Origin: Sabellastarte sp. h YS-2021
Lineage: Eukaryota; Annelida; Polychaeta; Sabellida; Sabellidae
Length of the DNA stretch: 64,000 bases
Reading direction: 5' to 3'
Assembly (NCBI GenBank): GCA_964017235.1
Contig: OZ024940.1
Span: forward strand, 25,239,615-25,303,614
Part shown: piece after piece, positions 23,901 to 35,900 of the stretch
How positions within the stretch are numbered: position 1 is the stretch's first letter
Layout of the letters: each line of letters starts with the position of its first letter
Notes under the pieces: generated by a model
What the model was told of the DNA's origin: nothing
Database searches by the model: none
Seen by the model: only the letters and a program-made list of their open reading frames with translations
Program-made: the position numbers and the translations under genes

Positions 23901-26900
23901 GTCTGACTGGTGTCTGATGTTCTTATGTAACCAAGCATGGATCTCACTCCTGCGTTTACCTGAGCCCAAAGCCAGCAGGAAAACAGTCTTGAAGGTCAAA
24001 TGTTTTAATGAGGCCTCTTTTAAAGGTTCAAAAGGAGCCTTTGTCAGCTGGTGTAAGACCAGTGATAGGTTCCAGGAGGGTATACCTCTCCTGCCCTTAG
24101 GCCTGTCTCTATGGAAACTATCCAGGAGACGAGTGAGATTCTCATCTTTGCTGACATTAATGGTGGAATTGCCCAGTTTGTCAGCAATGGCTGATCTGTA
24201 GCCATCAATAGTGCCTGGTTGTAACTTCTTGTCCTGGAACAAGTGCAGGAGGAAGTCAGCAATGGCTTTCAGAGGTGGTGCCCTGAAGTCCACCTGATTA
24301 CTGAGGCACCACTTTGTAAAAATGGTCCACTTTGCCTCATAGACAGATCTGGTTGATCTTCTTTGAGGAGCCTCAATTCGTGCTGCCACTGCCTCAGAGA
24401 AGCCTTGCTCCTTGATTGCTGAGGCTCTAGGAGCCAGGCATGTAGGTTCAGATTCGACAGGTTCCTGTGAAGGACCTGGTTGAACGGCTGAGACACAAGG
24501 TTTGGTATGCTGGGCAGACAGAGTGGGATCTGGCTTGACATTGCTACCAGGTCCCAAAACCAGGGCATGTTGGGCCACCCTGGGGCAATCAGGATTATTC
24601 TGTTGCAGGGGTAGTCCTGGAGCTTCTCCACCACTTTGCCCAAGATGGCTGCCGGTGGGAAGGCGTATGGGTCCAGGTCCTCCCAGGAGAGGCTGAGTGC
24701 ATCCACTGCCCAAGCCTGGGGGTCTGGCACCGGTGACACAAACTGGGGTAGTTTGTTGTTGAACCTGGTGGCAAACAGGTCCACTTTTGGCTGGTGCCAC
24801 CTTGCGCATACAGCTTGGAAAACTGCTGGATGAAGTGACCACTCTGTTTGAATGGTCTGGCCAAGTCTGGATAGCTTGTCTGCTATCACGTTCAGCCGGC
24901 CGGGGATGTGACGTGCCCTGAGGGTTACCTGTTGTCTGGTGCACCAGGACAGGATTCTCCACAGTAGGGCACACAGTGACCCCGACTTCATCCCCCCTTC
25001 TTTGTTGATATAGGCAACCACTGTTGTGTTGTCTGTAGCTATCAACACAGTCTTGTTGCAAACCAGGGTTCGAAACTCCTTTAGAGCTAGAAAAACTGCT
25101 TTTAGCTCTAAGTGGTTTATGTGCAACTTGCTTTCTGGAAGGGACCAGGTTCCCCTTGCAGTATGGTCGTCCAAGTGAGCGCCCCACCCTTCGTTTGATG
25201 CGTCTGTAAAGATCTGCAGAGCATGTTTTAGAGGGTGTAATGGTTGACCTAGTAGCACATTGCTTTCCTCCAGCCACCACCTTAGATGAGGGTGGAGGGA
25301 CTTGGGGACCGGTATCACCTTTTCCAGTGATTCTGGGACCCTCCAGTTGTTTTTCAAGTGCCACTGTATGGGTCTCATGTGGAGTCGCCCTAAGTGGACT
25401 TGTTTTTCTGTTGCTGTGAGGAGACCTATGAGGGACATGAATTTCCGGACCGGACAAACCGGATCCGACATCATTGATCTGATCTTGTCTGTCAAAGTCT
25501 GCCAACGTTCTTCTGTTGGTCTGACCTTGCCCTCTTTCAGGTCGAACTGGTAACCTACGAAGTTGAAGACCTGTTTGGGTGTCAGTTCTGACTTTTCCTT
25601 GTTCACCAGCCACCCTAGTTCCTGACAAAGAGTGACCAGGGTTTGAGTATGCTGGAGACAGGTGTGGAGGGTAGAGGCCCTCACCAGCCAGTCGTCTAGG
25701 TACTGGTGGATTCTTATACCCTGTTGTAAGGCCATGAGCTTGACCTCTTTGGCCACCACTGTGAACTCCATGGGTGCTGTGGAAAGACCAAAGGGCAGGG
25801 CCTTGAACTGGTAGGAGTGGCCCTGAATGTGAAAACGCATGTACTTCCTGGACTGACTGTGAATTGGAATGTGGAAGTAAGCGTCTTTGAAGTCTATGGA
25901 TGTGACCCACTCCCCTGCCTGTAGGGAGGTTCTTATTGTCTCTGGGGTCTCCATCTTGAACGACTCTGTGTTTAAAAAGGTGTTCAAAGTGCTCAGGTCC
26001 AAGATAGGTCTCCACCGGTTGTTGGGTTTGGGAACCAAAAATAGCCGGTTGTAAAACCCTAGGGAGGTCTGATTTGTTACCGGTTCTACTGCATTCTTGT
26101 TGGTTAGCTGAGTCAGTGCCTCCAAAAGGAAGGCCTGTCTTTGGGGGTTTACATATTTGCTGATGACCATTGGTGACCTGGTTAGGTTGGGTCTGAACCG
26201 GAAGGGAAGGGTGTAGCCCTCTCTCAGTATTTTGATAACTTTTGGACTCGCACCCAGAGTTTCCCACTTTTCCCAAAACTGTTGAAGTCTTGCCCCTACA
26301 GGAAGATTTGTGACAACAGTTTGGACATTTGTGACAATATTTACAAAACTCAAGTGATCTACACAGGAAACATCTTTCACATGGTTTATTTCTCTGATAG
26401 ATTGACAATAAGCGGGGTTTACACCTTTCTTTTGCGGTGACCCGCTGACAAAAGGAACACTTGCAACAAAAGAGTTTACATGTGGAAACACAGTCTCGCT
26501 CTTGTGTATCACTGGAGGTGGTGGGTTCAAGCCCTCCATCTTGTCGGATACATTTACAGAGTTCAGCAATCCGACCACATTTGCAAAATAGTGATTGTCA
26601 TTTATGCTTTTTAAAACCTCTGGCCGGCTTCTGGCTGAAGTTTGAGGCTTTACCACCCCCTTTCTGAGCAGTTTGCCGGTCTCTAATCTGCTTCCATGCC
26701 GGAGTAGTGGGCTTCCGGTCCGGCTGGTGAGGGGTTCGGTTGGAGGAGACGTATGGATGAAAACGTCCAGGTTTCCTTGGTGTGGTACCAGCAGAACGCC
26801 TCTCTTCACTACGTAAGATTTCCTCTTCAGCTTTGACCAGTAAGCTGTCCGGGAAGAGTGCTAGTTGGTGAACTGGAGACGTACGTAAGGCAGACAAGGT

Positions 26901-29900
26901 GTCCGGTTTAATGCCACCCCTTATGAACTCTAAATAACTGTCTCGACGTGCCAGGGTGAGATTAGCCATGCTGATAAAGACTCCCTCTGATAAATCCTGC
27001 ATGGCACGCTGCATAGCCTGTGAAATTGACCGGTTAAACGTAACCAGATATTCCAGTTCTTCAACAGCTTGTTGCTGTTTCTCAGCACTTTTGCCCTTTG
27101 AGGAATCGAACCTCAGGGACTTTAACTGGGTGACCATGGAGTCCTGTACTTTGGTGAGGCATCTAGAGAGGCCAGCAGCGTGATTACACATCACTGATTG
27201 TTCTCTGAATGATCTCTCCCACCTTCTAAGGGTGTCCTGGCTGAAGGTCCTGGAAGCTGGGGCAGAAGGTAAACTGCGCCTTGCAACTCTAGAAAACATA
27301 CTGTTAAGCTTTGCCGGTTCCGGAGACCAGTCACCAACAGCCTGGTTAGACGCATCCTTCTTAACAGCTTGCATGTCGTACCACTTGGAAGTACGGGGTG
27401 TCTTGACAAATTGATCACGCAGCAGTCCACTGGTTTCAGTATTCCTAGAAGGATAACCTTCAGCAATAGTCACATTTAGTTTCTCCAGCTTCTTACAAAG
27501 CCATTCATCCACCGGCAATTTTACTGACACTTTACCGGTAGTCTTCACTCTAGAACCGGCAAAGGGATTGTCATCCATAGATGCAGCTGAGGTGTCATAA
27601 TCCGGGATTTGATGCCAGCCCATGAAACTCCTCACCCCTCTCAATGTTTCCCGGTAATTAGCATCTTCAGAAAGATCCTGGTCAGTGTTAGATTCCGGTA
27701 CATCACCCTGGTAGTGAACACTAGCCGGTGAAGCCGGTTCCGCATCCACCTCAGCCTCACTGTCAGATTCCCTAGCAACCTCAGAATTCTGGCCAATGGG
27801 AGGCGACTGGTTAGACAGCGTAGTTTCATAACCGGAAGGCAGAACCTCAGGACCCGCACCGGGAGCCTGTGGAGGCTGGGTGGCAGTCCCTGCACCGGGA
27901 ACCAGTAAAGGTTGGGTGGCAACAGTCTCAGAGGTACCGGGGCCCTGAACAGGGTGGGTAGCACTCTTAGTCAGTTCCTTCACAGCTTGTGTACCGGGAA
28001 CCCCCAGAGGAGGTTGGGTAGCCGTCAACTGCGTAGCCACGTCACTAGTGCCCTCAGAAAACATAACACTTGTAGAAGCACCCGGATCAAAGAAGGGGTG
28101 TTCTCTGGGCACCACAGAAGCAGAATTCACCGGTCTCACAGGGACAGCAAATGACTGGTTAATCAGCATTGCTTCCAGACGGGAAAATCTCTCACTCCAC
28201 TTGTCATCAAGGGACTTGAGGTCATCTGAAGTGGGCTTACTGCTGTGCTTCCGTTTACTAGACCTTGGGGAGCCATCAGAACGCTTCTTCTTCTGCTTGG
28301 GTGTAGAATCAACAGGAGACTGCGTCCCTGAGTTGACTGGACCCAGCAATGAAACCTCAGACGGATCAACAAGCTTGGGAGACGTACTTGTCAATTCTTC
28401 AGATTTCTTCTGGCTGGAGCGTTCTTTCCGTTCCTTGTAGGTGGGGGTTGCTAACTGGTGAATCTGAGCAGGCGTAAACGCCTTACAGATACTACAAGGC
28501 AACTTCTTCACACACGGGTCGTCTCCCACCCCCTTGTCACGACAACGCGCGCATTTCTTATGGTTGTCGAAAAGGGCCATAACGTGCCCGCAAGAACCTC
28601 GTTTCTGTCCAGGAGACGACATAATGATCAGTAACGTTGTAGAATTACTCCGTACTAATAAAAAACAAGAAACTTGGAAGAGTTCGTTGTAAAACTTCAA
28701 AAACGTATCTCTGAAGAAAATCTTCTGCACACTCTTTCGCGCCAAACGAAAAAGATGCTATGACGTCAAGAGGTAAACAGGAAATGAAGTACGATGCGCC
28801 ACCTGGCGAATGCACACTCTGTGACCGGTCCTGCCGGTAGCATATACAGGACGTCTTTTTCTGGCGTTTGGCGGGACCGGTCGCGCCGACCGGTAAAGCA
28901 ATTGTCCATTGGATAGGATGTATTAACGCAATAAAATTATTCTTCTGAACAATTCTCCTACCTCTGTCAGAAACTAAGTATCATTAGCATTATCATACTG
29001 CATAATGTTCAACTGTTACTTGCCCTGTATATGTTGAGATATGTTAAGTCTAGGTCACAGCCATATCCAATCGAAAAAAAAATCATTTCTCGATATCCGA
29101 CACCTCCACCATGTAATGTACTTGAAAAATTCTCAATTCGTTCTGCTGTGACTCGATCTCACTATCTTCGGACTACATGCAGAAATAAACGCACAAGTCT
29201 AGCTCGTTAACCAGCTGTCAGCTAAAGGAGAATCCCTGGAAGTCCAGGTGTTAACAGAACTGATATATGTGAGGATATTACAGTTACTGTGGTAAGATTT
29301 CCGCTCGACAACCTTGTCTTTAATGAAGGCTCAGAACGGAGACGTTGTATCTGGCTAATGCATTTTCTATCCTGCCTCATCTCTCTCCCTCCCCCCCCCC
29401 CCCCCCCCCCCCCCACCTCCTCCCCAAATGCAGTTGTGAATGCAAAATTGTATTGGTGTGTGGTATTGCCCCAAAGGCATCCTCCCCAAATGAGAATTCT
29501 ACCAAATTGCGCCGAATGTGTCATTTTCAAATAGGAGGGGGACAAAACATGAATCGAAGGTAGATAAGCAAATTCAGCTGTAACTCTAATTCTAATTGGA
29601 CTTTTATAGTGCTTAATTTTCCCTTTTCAAAGGCCACTTTAAGGCGCAACAGAACCAAAAACAGTCACCCATATTCAGTGTCCAGGGACAGAAAGAGTCA
29701 ACTTATGACCTGAGCACAGTACAGTTTGACCTAAAAATTAACTTAAGGTCTTAAGCATCACATTTGACAGAGTAGAGAGTGATTCTGTTTGCTATTTGAC
29801 CTCTACACTTTGGGCTTTTACTATGAATTTGCCATACATGAGCCTAAAGAAGACATTTTGTGTAATTATAGGGGTGCAGTTCATTCTAAACTGGCTAGAT

Positions 29901-32900
29901 CACACAAACTAAGTTCTAAAACATGGCCACGCATAAACGAGCTTGGGGTCAGTGAGAAAATTAATTCCTAGTGAAATTATAAACCCTGTATTTTTAATAT
30001 CTCAAGCAAAAACTAGATATTCGTAAAAATTAATACTAGCAATGTTCTTAATATCGAAGAATTGGGTGAAATTTTCCTCTGGTTAAAATTTCTACTAATA
30101 CGGTAATATAGTTCTCTTAATACAACATGTAACTATTTTTTTTTTGCTTCAGCTAACACTTGTGGGCAAAGCTCAACATTAAGGTAAGTTAAAGTCTTTT
30201 TTTTCTTTACTTTTTGACCTTGCATTATCTATCTTACTTAAAAATGGATTTGTTGTCTTTGAATATTCCAATTCCAATTCAACTTTTATAGCGCTTAATC
30301 TCTGCCGAAGTGACAGACTCTAAGGCGCAACATCATAAGCATAGTTACAAAAATCATTGTCCTTATCCATAGCTATGGTCGACATCACGGAGAACGCCAT
30401 ATGAGGTGGAAAATACTAAGGAGGATAAGCTTGGCAGAATAGGTATGCCTTAAGTTTTTTTCTGAAGGAAGCAATGGAAGTGGCAGATCATACATTATCA
30501 GGGAGTTGCATTCCATATTTTGGGAGCATCATATGCAAAGCTTAGACCAAACTGCTTTGTGGATTTGTAAATAGATGGTTGGTATTGAGGAACATGTAGA
30601 ATTATACCATCAGATTGACTCAACCGAGTATTATAGGCACATTGTCTAACTTTGAGAAATGGGCTGAAATATTTTAGACAGTTAGTATATAGGTATCTAT
30701 TTTATATACCAACAAGGCAGTATTGAAGATGCAACGGTGCCTTATGGGTAGCCAATGAAGGGCTTTTCTTAGTGGAGTGGTGTGAGAAAGACATGTGCTT
30801 GCGTAGGTTAGCAACAGATAGACCCCTAAACAAGGAGTTACAGTAGTCAAGCCTACTGCCCACAAGTGCGTTTGCAGCCGTAAGAGCAGCATCACGAGTC
30901 AAGTGAATATCCCACATTTAGTGCCGTATAACTAAATACAACCTACAATATCCACAGGATTTGTTTCTGGCTTTGTCCTGGCTTATACGTACAGGTAAAG
31001 TTGGGATTTTACACCCCATTCAACAGCTAGGGTCATACTGGGACTGGGACCCCCCCCCCCCCCCACACACACACACACACACACAGCATTGCCACTTGTG
31101 GGAGTTGAACCCACACAGGGATTAGATGCCAATTTTGTTAGCTGTTAATTTTGTACACTGAATATTGGAGCTTTCTATAATACAAAGTCTACTGTACTGT
31201 AGCAAGATTTAGGATCACGAAGACAAAGCCTTGAGTTGATTCTAATGAGTTTGTGAGTTGTAAAGTGTCTTACAACTCCAACATCAGATAACCAGGACCT
31301 ATATACTGTAAATGCAATGGAGGTTATGGAATTTGTACTTGGCATAAATATATGCAGAATGTTAGCCATAACTAGGACCAACTCCCATCAAACATTCAGG
31401 AGCTTCTAGCTAGACAGTGTCTACTGTAGCCAGTTTAATGAATTTCTAACATTAGAAAACACCGTAGTTTTGTTAGGGTTAATAATTTTATTATTATTAT
31501 ATTATAGGAATAACACCTGACAAAAAGGTATACGCAGAATTTTACCATGGTTTGAGATTATAAACCCCGGAGGCGAATTGCCTCAAACCATGGTAAAATT
31601 CTGCGTATACCATGGTTTGGAGGGTGTTATTCATATTCTAACATGACAGAATATTTTAACGTTATTAATAATTGCAAATTTGCTGCTATTAAACAATTTT
31701 ATGAAGGCTGTTTCATCCATTATTCACGCAGAGGGTTATTATCGGAACAGCCAACATGTATATAGGGGTTTTACCATAGCTTTTGACCAATCAGATTCGC
31801 GGACACATCCGTGCCATGTTAGAATGAACAATGAAGCATAACGAGGTGGTCTACAATTTTTTTTCAAACTTTGCAGCCTTGGAAACCAGACTGTCACGTG
31901 GGAAGGCGCCACTTCATTGCCGATAATAGAGAGCCAAGGGGACCAAGATTGCCTGGAAGTGTTTCTGAATGGAACCAGCGGGCAGTACTGGATTGGAATA
32001 CAGCTGGCCGACCCTCCAGACTACTGGGCCTGGGTTGATTACCTAGGTAACAAGTTTGGACATTTTTTTATCTCTGCTGAGAATGTGTTATTATCGTGAT
32101 CGTTTGTCTGTTTGTTTCTTAGCAGGATTATGCAAATACTACTGCTTGGATCTTCCTGAAACAAAAATTCAGAAGACGGGTCTTGGTCCAACTTAGGTCC
32201 CATTAAATTTTGAGACTGAATCTGGATCACTGTCTGGATAGAAAAAAATTAATCCGCATTTTCCCATTTAGTTGGCGGAGCTGTGGGCTCCACAAGCGCT
32301 CTGGTTGTCGATGCTGCCATTTTGTGATTCCATTTACATCGCGGGTATAAAGGCTACATGCATAAACGATATGTGACAAATATGACACAAACGTCAAAAT
32401 AAAATGACTATTGGTGTTGGTATATATTTGACACTCTGTACAGTATCTCGTTCACTACAACACTCTAGGGGCCACGGTGGCAGAGTGGTAACACTCTCGC
32501 CTCCCACCTCTGAGGCCGGGGTTCGGTTCCCGGCACGGCCTCAAGTGGGAAAGCTGGTAGATGCTTGCCGTTGGTCGGCAGTTTACAGTACAGAACCCTG
32601 ATGAACTGTATGTACTGGTTTCCTCTGCCCTTCCAACTACCCGTCGTGATATGACCTGTACAGTGTTGAAAGCGACGTAAAACCCCAAATAAATAAATAA
32701 ATACAACACTCTAAGCTCTCCTCAACCCCTCCCCACTAGATAAGTACAGCCCATTAGCTCCTACGTGACTGACTGTGAAAAAGTAATTCATATAGAGTAA
32801 GAAATCTAAAATTCGCCACATATCTGAAATTCGCCACATGTGAAAATATTAATAAAATAAATGAATTGTGGTGAGATTTGTTGACTGTATAGTAAATTGA

Positions 32901-35900
32901 GGCTTTTTGAACTGAAAAATACCAATTGTTAGACAAAAAATCATTTTTTTCATAAAATTAACTAAGGTTTTAGAGGTGGCGAATTTTAGATTCCTGGCGA
33001 ATTTTAGATTTCTTACTCTATAGTAGAGAGACTAAGGCAAGGCTAGAGTAAGAAACCGTATCTGGTGTCTGTGTGCACTCTCTGAATGCTCTTGTGTTGC
33101 AGAATAAAATGACAAGCGTTGAAAATTATTTTAAACTATTATTGAATACAATTATTAAGTTAATAACCATTCAGTTCAAAAACAATAGTTGATCTGTCAA
33201 TTCAGCGGGTTTTTTTTTTCAACACATAGACCAGTATGAAATAAAATATGGTTAACAAATATAAATATCTTATAAAATTATATACACGTTTAGAAAAGGA
33301 GCAGCCTTTGTATAACTTGTAATAACCCGCAGTGGTAAAACTGAAACCAACAAGGTTTTTTCGGGCACGGATGATATTTGAAATTTTAGTTGGTAATTTT
33401 AATATATTTTTTTTCCCCCGCAATATGAGAAGACAATTCGATCATCTTCTTCCTAGCCGTTCCCGTGTTGGTTTTTTCCCAATACTGCAAAAACGAAAAT
33501 CAAAACATGAAACTCGTGAAAATGATATCTTAAGACCCTCCCTTCTTGGACATCATTGTGGATGATTTTCATTAAATTTAGCCATGTTATAAACATTTCT
33601 CCGATTAGCTCCACTGGGAGTTTATGTTTTCGGATACGTCAGTCTGTCCGTCTTCCTGTTTACTCCAGAAGTAATGAAGCCAAAATTCAAAGTTGGGGTT
33701 TTGCGTCCCGTTCAACAGCCAGGGTCCTATTGGGACAGGTCCTCAGCATTGCCACTTGCGGGAGTCTAACCCACACACAGAGGTGACAGCCTATGATTAG
33801 ATTTAATGTGGGGTTGCCCTATGCCTGGGGCTTGCTTAAACTACAGTATGGTGTGCAGTTTTTACACTTAGTATAGTAATTACAAATGAAGCAAAAGTGA
33901 TTTATAGAAGATTTCATTGTCAAACGGTATCTCGGTAGCCAGTCGAGTTTGTTGATCCTTGTAAGTAACACCTCTACACCTGCCAAACGTGAAATCTGAT
34001 TGGATTTGCATCTCAAAACCACAGCTTCCCGCACTTAAAGTTCCACAATTCACTTACCTTCAATGTCTTTACTGCAGCATGGCTTGGGCAGTCCAGACCT
34101 TTGTAGTTAGGCTACTTTATCCTGTGGCTGACCATTTCAGGGACTGAAAATAACAATTTGCTTCCATTATTAGGCAAAGCAATATCCCGCCCAAATATGG
34201 GCGAAACCATTCAAGAATTAATGGATGTTATTCTGATAATATTTAACCACTTCTTCTGCAGTGAAGTGTGGCCATTTTCCTCAGTTTTATATTTCAGACA
34301 CATCAGATCAGGATCTTTACCTACGGTACCAAGGTTGCTTCTACGAATTCTACGATCAGCGGGACCTCCCGAACCCATCAAATCTGCCTGAGTCAGAGAT
34401 TACCATCGACAATTGTATCAGCTGGTGTACCAACAACAGCTTCCTGTTTGCCGGACTCCACGTAAGTATTACTACTTAGTGTTTTTCTTTTACATTCGTC
34501 ACTGTGACCTATCTAGTGGGTTAAAAAACACTCCGGAAAAGGAAGGACCCGAGTTCTATCCCAGGCACAGGCGATCTGGCCATGTGTATAGAATGATGAT
34601 TATTGAATTGGTTCCGTTGTCGCATCTGAGAGTCAGAGATTCAGTGCAATCAAAGTACAGAACAGAATAGATCTGTGGTGGCCAGGATGGCCACCTTAAA
34701 ATGACAGTCCTCAGTTAATTGGCTGATATATATCCCCAGTGACCATGCTAAAGTACAACAAATCACGGAAAACATTATTTTTCTACTGACCCTTCAGAAT
34801 AAAGGAGGTTTGGTGAATATGGGGGCAAGGACTTGTGCCATTTCTGTTTAGTTAGAATGTGGCAGCTCTCTCTGGCCATTAGGGGGTGGTAAGTTATGTC
34901 TCGGCAATCAATGATCTTTGTAAATGTTTCTGGATAAGTCAGCTCTCAAATATTGTATCTAACTTTGCCAAGAAGGAATATGTTGTTGGAGGTAGACGCT
35001 TGTCTGTTTGTAAAATATCTCAAAAAGTCACAGGCAGAGTTTGATAAATCTTTTTGGGGATGTTGCTTGACAATGGTGCAAGAACAGACGATTCAGTTGT
35101 TCAATGGTGATCTGGGCCACCGTCTAGATCCAGGTATTTTTTTAACTATGATTTTTTTTTATCATCATTGCACTGATAAGCGATATCGGAGGTGCTGGGG
35201 CTTGGAGGCAGGAATGTGCTACAAGTGCTATAATAATTGTTTCAGTAAGATTTTCATCCAGAATAAACACCATACCCCTCAAACAAAAACAAGACCTCAA
35301 ACTGGCTAAGATTCTGGTTAAATTCTTCAATGTGTCAAAACCTCTCTATTTCTGATCTATTTTGATCCGGCTAATTTTAGGACGGGGACCAGTGTTACTG
35401 TGGAAATTCTTTTGGGACATACCACGCGACTGGCGGGTGTCCTAATCTGGCCTGCTCAGGCGACTCGTCGCAAAAATGTGGCTCCTCGGGAAAAAATGCC
35501 ATCTATTACAACGGAGGAGCGTGGGGCAACTGGGTCAACGAACAGCCCAATAACTACAACGGCATCCAGTTCTGCGGGGGTATGAAGAAGGAAAACGGAA
35601 AGGTTTACATCCAGGATGAAAACTGTGCTGACGAACTGCAGTATGTATGCGAAATACCAGGTAAGGTTTTATCTTATAATTTAGCAGAGTGACAGGAGAT
35701 TATGTCTGTCTGTGTTTGCGATAATTCCCAAGTAATGAATAGATCTTTCTGAGTTTTTTTTATGTGTTTGTACGGCCTGGAAAGAAAGTGGCTACATTAT
35801 GGAAAAGTCCCAGATCATATTCTGGGTAACAAAAAAATTTTTTCCCAAAATTTTCAAAGGTTGCATTTTCAAATTGAATATATTTTCAATGACTTTGGCT

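Larger units (their letters stand above)
22590..28938 (-). mobile_element. Complete DIRS-type tyrosine-recombinase retrotransposon
   Basis: 6.35 kb, coding on the minus strand inside receptor intron 1. It has the full DIRS plan: inverted terminal repeats of about 172 bp (22636-22807 and 28746-28917), short unique outer ends, and an internal complementary region (22868-22963) that carries the complements of both outer ends head to head. Three long overlapping ORFs are gag-like, RT-RNase H-methyltransferase-like and tyrosine recombinase. Both outer ends finish in AAAATT, consistent with recombinase-mediated insertion at a short homology and not integrase-type target duplication. The ITRs look identical and the ORFs are uninterrupted, so the insertion is probably recent and the copy possibly competent. 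DIRS elements are known to replicate through a circular intermediate. Confidence 0.95.
20951..30152 (+). other. Receptor intron 1 (9.2 kb)
   Basis: It contains SINE D (21436-21652), repeat F (21893-22110), the complete DIRS element (22590-28938), a SINE E fragment (29175-29290), a (C)24 run and a LINE H fragment (29595-29665). The DIRS insertion alone makes up about 70% of the intron. Confidence 0.75.

Noticed and set aside
23773..25553. Plus-strand frames across the DIRS element
   Set aside because: Antisense shadows of the RT and recombinase coding regions.
24453..26408. N-terminal two thirds of the 1017-codon minus-strand frame that ends in the recombinase
   Set aside because: It overlaps the RT/RNase H frame base for base in another frame and has biased, low-complexity composition. 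Only the C-terminal ~365 codons match a known fold.
28623..28745. Upstream extension of DIRS ORF1 beginning at a TTG codon
   Set aside because: There is no ATG, and the Cys-rich start typical of DIRS ORF1 follows the ATG at 28622.
29222..29563. Proline-rich and glycine-rich open frames on both strands
   Set aside because: They are produced by the (C)24 homopolymer and have no family resemblance or splice context.
32468..32540. tRNA gene on the plus strand
   Set aside because: It is the head of SINE A, with body, A-rich tail and a 12-bp target duplication.
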